From the NCBI GenBank assembly GCA_038496675.1, contig CM076660.1:11138019-11202018 (forward strand): a stretch of 64,000 bases of DNA, given 5' to 3'. The position numbers and the translations under genes were made by a program. Below, piece after piece: positions 14,564 to 25,420 of the stretch. Position 1 is the stretch's first letter. Every line of letters starts with the position of its first letter. Source of the DNA: Rachycentron canadum (taxonomy: Eukaryota > Chordata > Actinopteri > Carangiformes > Rachycentridae). The notes beneath the pieces are model-generated. The model saw only the letters and a list, made by a program, of their open reading frames with translations. It was not told where the DNA came from and ran no database searches.

Positions 14564-14630
14564 AGATGTATTTACATTATTTATTTCATATAAATAAAAC
14601 AAAGTTGACTGTCTATGCTAAGGGATTCCT

Positions 14631-14684
14631 GTGTGTGTGTGTGTGCGTGTGTGTGCGTGCGTGTGTGTGCGTGCGTGTGTGTGT
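14631..14684. repeat. GT/GC alternating microsatellite
   Basis: GTGTGC and GTGC units alternate purine and pyrimidine throughout; it lies inside a local duplicated block (see findings). Confidence 0.97.
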
Positions 14685-14999
14685 TTTTTCCATATAAATA
14701 TGACATGAAGATGAGTCTCTTTTCCAAAGCAACACTGTAACAATCCACCAATGTGTGTTTGTGTGTGTCTTTGTATGTACACATGTGAACAATTTATGAA
14801 CATCTGCCTGGTTTTGTCAGTCATATACCTGTTTGTGTCAGTACTAAAGACATATTGGCGATTCTGGGATGAACGCAAAAGTAAACAAACTACCAGTGCC
14901 ACAGTGACATTTCCCGTCTTTCATATTTTTTATTTAATGGTGTATTTTATTTGGTTACAATGTGAGAATTAAAATAAGCCTGCACAAACATTTTAAATA

Positions 15000-15490
15000 T
15001 TTTATTTAAAATGGTTTTCTCACATAAAAAGTGAAAAAAAAACCCAAAACTGCTGCTGTAAGCACATCCACACTTACTTCCTCATTGAAAAATCTAGATT
15101 GGACCTTATGCCCTGCCCACCACTGTTGCTTGCACTAGATTGAAATTTGAAACAGCAGAGGTATCAATGTGATTAGTGTCAGAAACGTCAGAGAGACACT
15201 GACACATGTTTGAGACTCAGGAGTTTTTGTCGGCGACGAGAAGACGTATCAGAACAGTAAATGCACAGTAGTTATTTGGTTGTGTTGTTTGTTAGCTTGC
15301 AACTGGTAGTGGCTGACACAGTGTTAGTGGTTGTGCTACTGTAAACACTCGCTCTGCACTGACAAGGTTTTGGTGACCCATGAAAGAGCTGAGCATGTCA
15401 AGATGGTTGATGTTAGAGGAAACATGGACATATATGAGCTTCAGTCAGACCCAGACTCAGATGAGGAGCCTGTTGTGACAAAAGTCATCG
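15000..15490 (+). repeat. Dispersed repeat, copy 1 (inverted partner at 24880-25420)
   Basis: Shared landmarks, in order: TATTTTATTTAAAATGGTTTT, the CTTACTTCCTC block, TTTGTTAGCTTGCAACTGGT, GTGGCTGACACAGTGTTAGT, GACAAGGTTTTGGTG and CAAGATGGTTGATGTTAGAG, ending in a CAGACTCAGATGAGGA segment. The same order is found reverse-complemented at 24880-25420. The 3' part keeps an open frame encoding SDPDSDEEPVVTK. The family is not identified. Confidence 0.8.
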
Positions 15491-16063
15491 ATTAGCAGAC
15501 GTATCAGAATGGTTAGCATAATTAGCATCTTTTATTTGTTTATGCTAATGAAGTCATATCTGCTGCATGTGTACATCAGCAGCTGTTAGTGGACTTTATT
15601 GCAAATTGTGTTCACGGGTTGTTTCTGCTGCCCCCTAATGGCCATAAAAATCAGACGCTGCAGAACTCAGGACACATTTGAGCAAAATGTTGCCTAGCCA
15701 AAGGTTAATCCTATTTTTGAAGACTCTCTCTCTTTCTCACACACGCACACACCCTCCAGCACCATACCGGGTTGTGCCTGGACCCAGGGGTGGGTAACCC
15801 TGTGCCCTGTTGGATGTTGGCCTGATTCTCCTGCTACAGTCTGCATGCTGGTATAGATGTGTGTTTTGGGGGGGGGGTTTAGTACAGGTCGCTCAAGGAT
15901 AAGGGTCTGTTGGCACAACTCACTCACTTACTCTCTGACACACAGTGAGTCTGGTGTGAAAACTAGGGGAAGAAAAAGAGGGATTACAGGGAAGAAAAGG
16001 AACTACCCAGTTTTCTCAGCCATACTGTGACAATGAGGTATTTCAAGAATGAGAGATTATTTT

Positions 16064-16080
16064 TCTCTCTCTCTCTCACA

Positions 16081-16119
<39 letters not shown>

Positions 16120-16125
16120 ACACAG
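16064..16125. repeat. CT then CA microsatellite
   Basis: TCTCTCTC followed by imperfect then perfect CA repeats. Confidence 0.95.
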
Positions 16126-19100
16126 GCCACATTATGCACATGCAGAGGAGTGACTGTTTGCATCTGATGAAAATGTACAAGGGGCTTAATTGTATTCTCG
16201 TATATACTCTATTTGAAGTATAGCAACTACACATTACTATTAGGGCTTTATATTTCACCCTCAGACTTTATAGAGAAAAAAATTAACTATTTCCTTCATG
16301 ATGTTGTAGAGATCATTGTGATCATGTGATCATCATTATTGTGATAATAAAGGCCCCTGCAACTTTGTTCGAAGAATTAAAAAGACGAGAGGAGTCTTTT
16401 CAGTCTTGACTGAGATTGAACTAAACCTGCATCTTACTTTTGGAGTCAAAATCAAATTACTCAGGAGTTGGAGGAAAAGCAGCCTCACATCTGTCCTCCC
16501 TTTTTTATTTCCCTCTCTATCTTCCATCTCATCATATTCCCACCTTTCCCACCTCTCATCCCTACATTTCTACTTTCCCCCTGTCTCCATATGTTTATTT
16601 ATTTGTATCATTATCATCCCTTCTTTCCTCTCACAGTCTTTTATGGCTCATTGATGAATCAGATTTAAATTGGGATTTAAAAGTGTGCAGTTTTCCACCT
16701 GCTGGGTTTCCCTGAGGAAACTGCTGCGATGATATAAGTCCAGCTGGTTCACATAAACCATAAGTGTAGTTACTAGATGATGGTAAACAATGGCTTCGCT
16801 CATTAAAATCATGGTCTTTGCTCTGTGGATTAGTGCCACCAGAGGTTCTCCCTGGAGCCTAATAAGCCCAATATTATGTCACCAAAAATGAAATAAATTC
16901 CCCTGATTTTCGTCTAACTATAAATCGCTTTAAGTAACCCTGAACCTGCAAGTGCTGCAATTTTAATTAAAGCTCAAATTATTAACAAATCTGTCTTTGC
17001 ATGTTTTGAGGGGGTGAAAGTTGTTGCACAAAATTGTCGATATTGCCAGCTGAAATGACAGCTGTTGCTGGCAAATTTAATCATCTGTATCTAATTAAGA
17101 GTATTTCTGTGAGGTGGTTTAAAAAAAAAATGAAACTCCTGTTAGGGTTGTGTGCTGAGACAGGCAGATGGCAAATAGCACGGTAGTTGTGGAGTGTAAA
17201 TGAAGGATAAATGGCAGATTGTGAACATTTTGTAAACTTTTAAGCGTATTGTATCATACCACACTGCTCATTTTCTTTCTGTACATAATTTTTCTTCATT
17301 TCTTCCATCATATGTCCCTTTCTTTTCTTCATTCCTGCATTAATCCCTTATTTTTTTCCAAACTCATTTATGTTTTCGTTGTCTCCATCTTTCTGTCTAC
17401 CCCCCCCCCATTTAGCCTCATATATGTTTCCAGTCTTATTTAGAAGGACTTCCTGCTCTTCATGAGTGATCTGTCAGAGAGTTGATGTCTGTTTAAACTA
17501 GATGTGTCCTGTGTGGGTAGAGAGTCAGACTGAGAGCTGAGCTCAGCTGCTGTCGCTCTGCCCACACTGGAAATGTCTTATGTAAACACCATCCACTTCA
17601 TCCTTTCTTGAGGAGAGATTATTATTGACATTTTAAGAAAAGGAGGAAAGTGTGATTTACACAGTGGTGAGAAACATATGGGAGCAAGGACAGTCTTTAC
17701 CCACTCTCTCTCTCTTTTTTTTTTTTTTAATCTCCAGACTAACTCTTTTCACCACAGCCCTACAATCCTCCTGAAGTCAATACAAACCCTCTCAAAATCA
17801 AAATGTTGTGTATGTATCTTTAATGTGTTATTAGACAGACGGGAATATATGACATATGGTCAGCCACAGTTTTGCCTCAGACCTTCTTGTTGTTTTAATT
17901 TTCTCAATTTTGAGGACCAACTAAAATAGAGGGAGAGATTTTTGCTTGCAAATCTAAAATCATTTGCTAAACTGAGATACAGTTCATATTTAGTTCTTTT
18001 ACAAAATTGAGAAAACTTTCAAGACCAGAAGGTGTAACACTACATTTTGGTGATCATATATCACATGGGCCCCTGCTGTTTCTGTTAACATTGGAAGTAA
18101 AGGCTGGGGACATTGTATGAATAAAATGGGTTTGCTCTGAGAAGAAGTATTTGCATTAGTTATGTGACCCAGGTATCTCTCTTCCTCCTTCTTTCACTTT
18201 CACGTACACAAAAATGGATAAATCACTTGTCCTCCCTACAAGCTCATATAACACCCTATTCAGGAGTGTTACGCCACAAGATATACTTTACAGTTCTCAC
18301 TCGTCTGCTCCCCAGAGGCACATCCAGTGGAGTAAATCCAAGACACTTCTGCTCAGGGCCTCAGAGCTGGGGGAGGAATTGAGTCAAGGGGGTGTTTTGG
18401 TTTTTGCTGTTTTAAGAATCAGAGCCCCAGTGTGTAGTTCCCCCTCATAAATATTTCACGGGACGCACCAGTAAGATCAAAGTAAACTCGACTGTCGTAT
18501 TGTTATGATTCTAAGGAGGGAACATCTAAATATTCCCCCTCTGCTCCTCTTCTCATTAGGACTCCTCAAATGTAAACAGGAGTGAATTTGAAGGTTTCTT
18601 CATGATTATTTTTATCTAAAACTATTCTTCCTAAAACCTGGTAATGTATTTAATTAGGAAAAAAGCTTTGAGTTAAAATTTAAAATTACTCTTGAAATCA
18701 GTGTACAGCCAAAATTTGATTGAAGTCTTTACTGTCTGCTTCTATCATGTCATTTTACCAGTTTTAGTCCCTATTTTCTCATATTTCTAGGTCAGACATT
18801 GTACGCCTTTCTCTGCTCTGATAAATGAATCATTATCAGCTGGTTAATGGATGGTGAAAATACCAGGGACAAGTACATCAGTGTTAATCCAGAGCAATTA
18901 CACAATCCAGTTCAACAGTACTATACAATTATACAGTCCAATTAAATCTGTAATGAGCAGTGTTGTGAAATTTGGACAGAAGAAATGAGAAGTTAAATGT
19001 GTAAATGCAGCATCCCAAACACAATCACCCTAATTTCACTTCATACGTTTAAAACATTTTAGCACGCATGGATTTCTATGAATTGATCGTAACCCTATAA

Positions 19101-19247
19101 AAAGAAAAAATGTCTCTTTACAGCTTCACATTGAGCTGCAATTGTCTTCAGTATTGACAGATGACTCTGATGATAAAGCCTGGAGAATGGGAGACCATTT
19201 GCACATGGTTTTGTTTACCCGCATTATGTAAGATCTGTGTGTGAGCC

Positions 19248-19285
19248 TGTGTGTGCACGCGTGCATGCGCATGCATGCATGTGTG
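19248..19285. repeat. 38-nt perfect alternating pyrimidine-purine tract
   Basis: Mixed GT, GC, AC and AT steps with no break in alternation, containing the palindrome TGCATGCGCATGCA (19262-19275). Such tracts can adopt Z-DNA under negative supercoiling. Confidence 0.9.
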
Positions 19286-21150
19286 TTTGTAGGATACATG
19301 ATACTTACCATACTGGGAGGAACACAATGTACTCTGACCCCCACTGACTAGCGTCCTTTTAGATGGGATGACTTGACATTATTATGAGGTGATTCTTTTC
19401 TTCCATGTCTCACTTCATGTTTTGTGTATTTTACCACTGACAACTGACCCAACTCAGAGCCTCTATCACTAGTGATAGAGACGATACCTAGAAATCTGTC
19501 TGGTAGCATAGAAAGAAGCACTAAATTCACATAACAGGAAAACGCTGATATCAGTGAGACCGAAAGGCTCTTATTTCACAAACTGACACAGGTAGCAGCT
19601 GGATCACTTCAAAAAGTTTTCTTCTCATGATCCTCATTGTTTTTTTTTTTTCCCCTTTTTTATTACATCCCTACGATGCTGAAGCAAATCAGCAGTGCCA
19701 GTCATAGCTAGAAGGCAAACAAACGCCAATAGAGTTATAAGACTAAATGTAATAAAGTTCATATGAGAAAACACAAAGCTAAGAATATCATAAAAACCAA
19801 CAGCACTCTGCTGATTACATCTCAGTATATCGTAAGACTGACTCGATATCGGATTATGGGCTCTTTAATCAGGTTTTGCCTGGTTATGCTCTATATTTTT
19901 CTTACTATCAACAAATCATATGAAAAGACCAAAACCAGCAATGAATTGATTATACTAACAAATACCGCATCCAAAGCCTGATATAGTCCCTCTGCACTAT
20001 AGAGCTGCATTGCCATCCAAAAACTAAAAAAAAAACAAAAAAAAAAGCACACCACTGCTCCTTCATTACCATAAACAGAGCCAGCGTAGTTTATACCGTC
20101 TTTCCTGCTGCTGTATTCACCAAAGCAGCAGATGTGTAATATTCTGCAGGTGAAACAGTTGACAACAAATGCACCATTAAGTTCCCATGAAACCATAGTG
20201 TCCAGTAGAGCTTTGGGTTTATCCATTAATTGAATAGTTGATTAAAAGTTTTAATAATCAAACATTTTTCACATCTTCAGTAAGAACTAATGCGGACAGA
20301 CAGCCACACACAATGACGGAGATGGACTTAGACTATAGGAACTGACCAGCCTGTATTCTATCATAATGCAATAACACCTCCCACTAATGTAATTAGACAC
20401 TCAAGTTGCTTTTAACATTACATAACAGAAACAGCCAACCCAGTGTCTCCAGTATGAAACCTATTCTCCCTCTCTGTGTGTGTGTATCTTGTGTGTCTTT
20501 GTCTCTCTCCTTTCTCTCCTGCCAGTTGACTGGCCAGGCCTGTTTGTCCAGTATCAGATGTCAGAGTGATACCAGGCCGAAACAGTTTCAGTTTTCCTCC
20601 TATGTGTCCTCACAGAAAGATTGTGGAATATTAGATTTATTCATATAAATTTGCTCTGATTGATATGTAAATGGAGGGATCCTGGGTTGTTGGGACATCT
20701 TCACATCCATCAGAAAGCAGCAGAGCGTTTACACTGTTGGTGTGCACATGTTCAGTGTGATGTCCTGCTTGTCCATAGAGAGATTTGTATGGTCTCCCTG
20801 TTAGATAACCAAAATTAGATGGTAGGAGAAGTGAAAGCAGAATGGGTGGAAGACAGGAATAGATGAGAAGTAAAGTAGAGGTGAGGAGAAAACTAGATGA
20901 ACAGGAAAAAGGGAAGAGAGGATGAGAAGGTGAGGATGAGGAGAAGACACAGACAATTGTGACTTAATATTCAGAATCACACCAATCCAAACTTGTTTTC
21001 ATATTCTTATCTCTATCTCTTTAGCAACAGTTGTTATAAAAATTATTAATTTGATTGTTTTTGTCATTTTCATTGCATTTCTAACTGTGCTGGCAACACG
21101 TAAAATGCCACTCTAGTGAAAATGACTGAATTAAAATCTTGCAGCCGTTG

Positions 21151-21235
21151 TGATGATGACAGCAGTAGTGGTGATGATAATGGGAAGGATAATGATAATG
21201 ATGAAGAGGAGGGGGATGATGATGATGATAACAGT
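21151..21235. repeat. GAT/AAT-rich trinucleotide region
   Basis: Imperfect GAT, GATAAT and GAG units. The serine-rich reverse reading frame across it is a product of the repeat. Confidence 0.85.
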
Positions 21236-22218
21236 GCAGCTAAATATGAGGCTGACAGCAGTGACAGAGGATGGCGATAATAACTGAGCGGTATAATAAT
21301 GAGGCGTTGAAGACGGGAACTAAATGGAGAGCTGAAGGTTGTTTTGTTTTTTGTTGTTGTGATCACTGACGCACTTCACCTTTTCACACAAAGGTCACGA
21401 CTATGCCAGGCAAGTGTGTGAATAATAGGCAGAGTTACTATCCCAAACACAAAGCTTTTTTGGAGAGTGTGTGTATGTGTGATGTGCACCGTGTGTAAGT
21501 TTTTCTCTTTCGGGTGTGGTGTTTCCCTGCCTGATGGCATCTGTGTGTTCCTGCTTTATTTTGTCTACTGGCTCTTGGAGTATCCAGATGTTTTACACAG
21601 GCCTGTATGTGTTTGTATGAGGGTGTTTGAGTCTTTATTGGTTCCCAGTGGGTCGAGCACAGTTCCTGACCCCATTTCCTGTCGTTGTTGACAGAGAGAC
21701 ATTCAGGCCCGAGGCTCCAGAGACCAGACACTGCCTGGAGGAGCTTCCTGTCACTGCTGCCTACAACCACTCGATTTGTCATTGTTTCGACAGCTTTTTT
21801 TTTTCTCCTCTCTTTTGGCATCCATCAAAGTCTGATTCAGTCTTTCTGGCCCATAAAGTCAGGACCCGACTGTAAGGGAGAGCCCCAGACATTAGAGGGT
21901 CTTCCCTGTGATTCCTGTTGTCATGAGCAGGACAGGATTTTGTTGTTGTTGGTCACTTAGTATATACAGCTTTTTAAAATGGTCACTGAATTATTGCTCA
22001 GTTGCTAAAAATGATTGTTATGCAACATACTTGAGTTCGAGCTGTTGTCGCTTAATCAATTTGTCAGCTGAAAATATTACCCATTAGAAGTTTGATAGTT
22101 TTACTCTATTTTTCTGTCATGTTTGGACCCAAACATGGAGCAATTTTTGAAAATATTTGTTGTTTTGTTTCCAGACCACGTGATAAACTTTCTGCATGTA
22201 TCTTTGTGTTTGATGCAG

Positions 22219-22373
22219 GCTGCTGCCGGAGTCAACAGGTGGCCTGAGCAACAGCAGTCAAGAGGGGGAGGGTGACACCCAACCTCATACCACCCAGCTC
22301 TACAGTTGCTATGACCTGGATGATCTGGATGTTACCTGGCTGGAGCTGGTTAACCAGGAGTTCAGACAGATGG
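22219..22373 (+). CDS. jade2: jade2 coding exon A (end of EPL1-like region), partial gene
   Basis: First recognisable exon of jade2. It starts after a TTTGATGCAG acceptor, contributes one base to a split codon (intron phase 2), encodes 51 full codons and ends in G before GTGAGT (phase 1). The translation ends in the motif YDLDDLDVTWLELVNQEF, the 'YDLD..D..WL' signature shared by JADE/BRPF/Enhancer-of-Polycomb-like (EPL1) N-terminal regions. Before it lies an acidic, Ser/Gln/Thr-rich stretch starting LLPESTGG that I expect to be poorly conserved. By family knowledge the EPL1-like region of JADE proteins contributes to binding of the MYST acetyltransferase HBO1 (KAT7). The other two reading frames contain stops. 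The exons encoding the true N terminus are upstream; none was found in this window. Confidence 0.9.
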
Positions 22374-22994
22374 GTGAGTGCAAGTGGACTTAATGCATAA
22401 TTTTGTAATAATACCCAGAACACAAACCTGTGAAAATGTAGGACCACACTAACCTCTGAGATGTGCATGACGATGAATAGTAAAAAAGACTTTACAAAGG
22501 CATTTAACTTGGTTATTGTTGTGATATTGTTTTATTACACAATATCCACTATATGGTCCTGCAAGTTGTCTTCTATGACATTCTGTGAAATTCCCACATT
22601 TTTCATGAATGATGCAGTTTCATTTCAGTCTTATGGACTTAAGCGATTCAGAGCTACATGTGCTAAAAGAAAAATCACTACCTCACACTGTGCTGTGTCA
22701 AATTCATATTCCTGGGTAGAGCTGAAACAAATCTCCTTTCAATGGTCCACAACACAGAGATTTTGAATTTACAACTATATAAATTAGAAACAAGCAGCAA
22801 ACTTATACATATTACATTATTACATATTAGAGACCAGTATAGATGAAACCATTAAGTGATAAAGAGAGACTACATATTCTCTCTTATAGAAACTTAGCAA
22901 AAATACATTTGCTGATGAACAAACTCATCAAGGTACAGTGGTTGTTTGATTTTTGTATTGAAAAATGTATTTATAAAAAAATCCAAATGACTTG

Positions 22995-23260
22995 TTGTAT
23001 GCCTCCACAAACCAGCGAAGTTGCAGGAATTATGATTATAATCTCCTCCTCCAAAGTTATTGAATAAGGGCTAATATATGTTTTTTGAGTGGCAAAACTG
23101 TTTTGTAAGGTCATAGTGACCTTGACCTTTGACCATCATCCTTCAGTCTAAGTGGACATTTGTGCCAAATCTGAAGACAATTCCTCATGGGAATGAGACA
23201 GACAACCTGTAAACATATTGCCTCTGACCCTGGCTGTCATCATTTATCATTAGTCAGCTC
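22995..23260 (+). mobile_element. Fish dispersed repeat with TGACCTTGACCTTTGACC core
   Basis: The body carries the order 'GCCTCC ... GTCATAGTGACCTTGACC ... AGTCTAAGTGGACATTTGTG ... CCAAATCTGAAGACAATTCC ... GGAATGAGACAGACAACCTG ... GCCTCTGACC'. I recognise this as a very common interspersed repeat of fish genomes, probably a nonautonomous DNA element. The core at 23107-23135 contains several nuclear-receptor half-sites. Confidence 0.65.
23107..23135 (+). promoter_or_regulatory. Candidate nuclear-receptor element: ERE-type palindrome plus DR1
   Basis: AAGGTCA-TAG-TGACCTT (23107-23123) is a perfect inverted repeat of AGGTCA with 3-nt spacing, the estrogen-receptor arrangement. It is followed by TGACCT-T-TGACCA (23123-23135), a near-perfect DR1 as used by RXR, HNF4, PPAR and COUP-TF. 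The DNA match is direct; function is inference. It lies inside a dispersed repeat about 0.75 kb downstream of exon A. Confidence 0.4.
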
Positions 23261-24879
23261 ATATCCATTGCTCCCAGAGGAACACAGGTGAGTTTCAGCT
23301 AATTGTGACTTCTATTTATTATATTATCAATAGCTTCATATCTGTTGTTTTGCTGCCCATCTATAGCTCCAAAATGACCTGTAAGTCATATATAAAAAAG
23401 CTCTTTGTCTCAGAATTTAGTTTCAGAAATCTGCTCTGAATATTATGTAATGTAACTGTACGTCCTCTTGTTTCTTCCATCATTTTCTTTGCTCTCTCTA
23501 TTTTATCCTCTCCATAATAATCACCTGCTTTTTCCATCTTCACTGTTCCTCTTCTACAGTTCTGTGACTTTCTCTCTCTGTTGTTTTGCTGCATCCTCCA
23601 TTTTGCCATGGTGACAACTGCTGACCCCGAGCATCTCTCCCATCTCCACCATTTTATTCAATATCTGATCGGCTCCTTTCAGATAAAGCGTAGTAATTGT
23701 GTTTATAAATCCCCACTGGGCTTCAGGCCTTATTTCTGGGACACATTCTCCTTAAATCACACGCACATGCACGCACACACACTGGCTCTTCCTGGAGGAG
23801 GAGAAGCAGTTGTTTCTCATAACCCTCAGTGCTAGACCAAACAAACAGACGGTTGACTGGTTCTGCTGGGCGAAGCTGTTCGGCTCTGGATTCATGATGA
23901 GATGATTCAGCTTTTTCTCCACCAGATACTGTATACATGCATATGAGTGTGTGTGTGTGTGTATTCTGACTGTGTACTTGGACATGCTGTAACTTCAATT
24001 ATTCAAAGAGTTTTTCACTTGGGTTTAAAGGTGGCATTAAATTGATTTTCAGATTATTGAGTTTAGAAGAAACATGTTTTCTCTCACAAAACCAGGCCTT
24101 TACTATGGCACAAAACACTGAAGAACTTACAGTCTCTCAATAATAATGGAAGAAAAGGTTGTATCTGGCCTGAGTGCATTCAGTAAAACCAGTCAAATAA
24201 ATCAGACAAGCACAGAAAAATACAGAAGGCATGGAAGTTGAACAGCATGTATATGTGTGTGTATGTGGGCTCGTGTACATGTTCGTTGGATGCTGTTTCA
24301 CGTTGAGACAAACAGATAAGTGCAGTCATGCGCACAGATACATTCACAATGTTAGAGGTGTAGCTGCATGTCCAAACAGCTGTCACATGTACAAACACAG
24401 AAACATACACAGAATATAAATATACAGTAAAGGCATCAAAGGTACACACAGTACACAGGGCAGACACTACACACACTCACACGTCATATGTGAATAATGT
24501 TGTTGCTTCCCTCCCTCCTGTGTGTTCAGTTCATGATGTAAATGTCACAGCAGGTTAATATCTAACTCTGCTTGGCTTTTCTCTTGTGTTTGAAAAAGAG
24601 CTTCTAAATGCTGAACAGTGCAGTGACATGGTTTCTTGCTTTTTGTTCTTCTTTCAACATTTGGTAGATTCGAGACAAATATGTGATTCACAAGTTGACC
24701 TATTTTTAGCATCAGCAGCAGGTGTTCTTTATATAACACAGAATCAATCACTCACATCATGAGTGAAATAAGCAGCACCATGATGTGCAATTTCACCTTG
24801 GTACTGCAGTGAACCAATGTCTCATAAAAACAGATTCAGACAGTCAGGAATTCATAAGTAACATAACTAAGGAACCAAT

Positions 24880-25420
24880 CCTGTCAACATTGGGGGAGAG
24901 GTGAGAAACATGAAACCTTGTCAGCACAGAGAGCCAGTCCCCAAATTTGGTCACAACAGAGTCCTCATCTGAGTCTGGGTTTGACTGAGACTCAAACATG
25001 TAGATATTTCCTCTAACCATCTTGATATGTGCTGCTTTTTTACCAGACACCAAAACCTTGTCAATACAGAGATATAGTTTACATTAGCACAACTACTAAC
25101 ACTGTGTCAGCCACTACCAGTTACAAGCTAACAAACACACAGACAAATTACCTGTCCATCCATCCGTTATCTATTTATTCTTGTAGGGACTTATAACCTA
25201 TGCTTACTGTTTTGATAAATCTTCTAGTCGATGTTTTTGGTCACAAAAGTAAATATGTGGCTGAGTCTCACTAAGATTTCTCTGCAGTTCAGTAGTCAAC
25301 CCAGAATTTTCAGTGAGGAAGTAAGCGAACAGCCCCAGTTTTTGAATTTAAAAAAAAAACTTTTTACGTGGAAAAACCATGTTAAATAAAGTATATTTTA
25401 CATAGTTTAAAACATGTCTG
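24880..25420 (-). repeat. Dispersed repeat, copy 2, inverted relative to 15000-15490
   Basis: On the minus strand it repeats the landmarks of copy 1, including TAGCTTGTAACTGGTAGTGG, GACAAGGTTTTGGTG and an open frame from 25053 downward with KMVRGNIYMFESQSNPDSDE. It diverges from copy 1 after the GTTGTGAC segment. It lies within the jade2 intron A-B. Confidence 0.8.

Larger units (their letters stand above)
1..22218. other. Sequence upstream of the first identified jade2 exon: presumed intron, no exon found
   Basis: The acceptor at 22218 shows that at least one more exon exists upstream, but I found no counterpart of the JADE N-terminal motifs (for example the DPWRQEWEKGVQVP-type block) on the + strand here. 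The stretch is AT-rich, has no CpG-rich block resembling a promoter, and has no long open frame beyond simple-sequence artefacts. It contains many TG/CA, GA and CT tracts, a tRNA-derived SINE relic (6240-6370), a LINE-tail relic (5930-5995), a palindrome-rich mobile-element-like block (10290-10700), one arm of an inverted dispersed repeat (15000-15490), Z-DNA-type sequence (19248-19285) and GAT-rich sequence (21151-21235). Between these it is unremarkable single-copy-looking DNA. Whether it is one intron or includes 5' flank cannot be decided here. Confidence 0.6.

Noticed and set aside
19461..19480. Resemblance to a bacterial tet operator (CTCTATCA and TGATAGAG halves)
   Set aside because: The half-site spacing is 4 nt rather than the single central base of tetO, and the context is vertebrate intron or flank; no sign of a transgene.
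21070..21366. Serine-rich 98-codon minus-strand frame
   Set aside because: The serine run comes from the GAT/GAG-rich simple sequence at 21151-21235.
21627..21960. Overlapping + frames upstream of exon A as a possible jade2 exon
   Set aside because: No similarity to JADE N-terminal motifs and no splice arrangement that feeds phase 2 into exon A convincingly.
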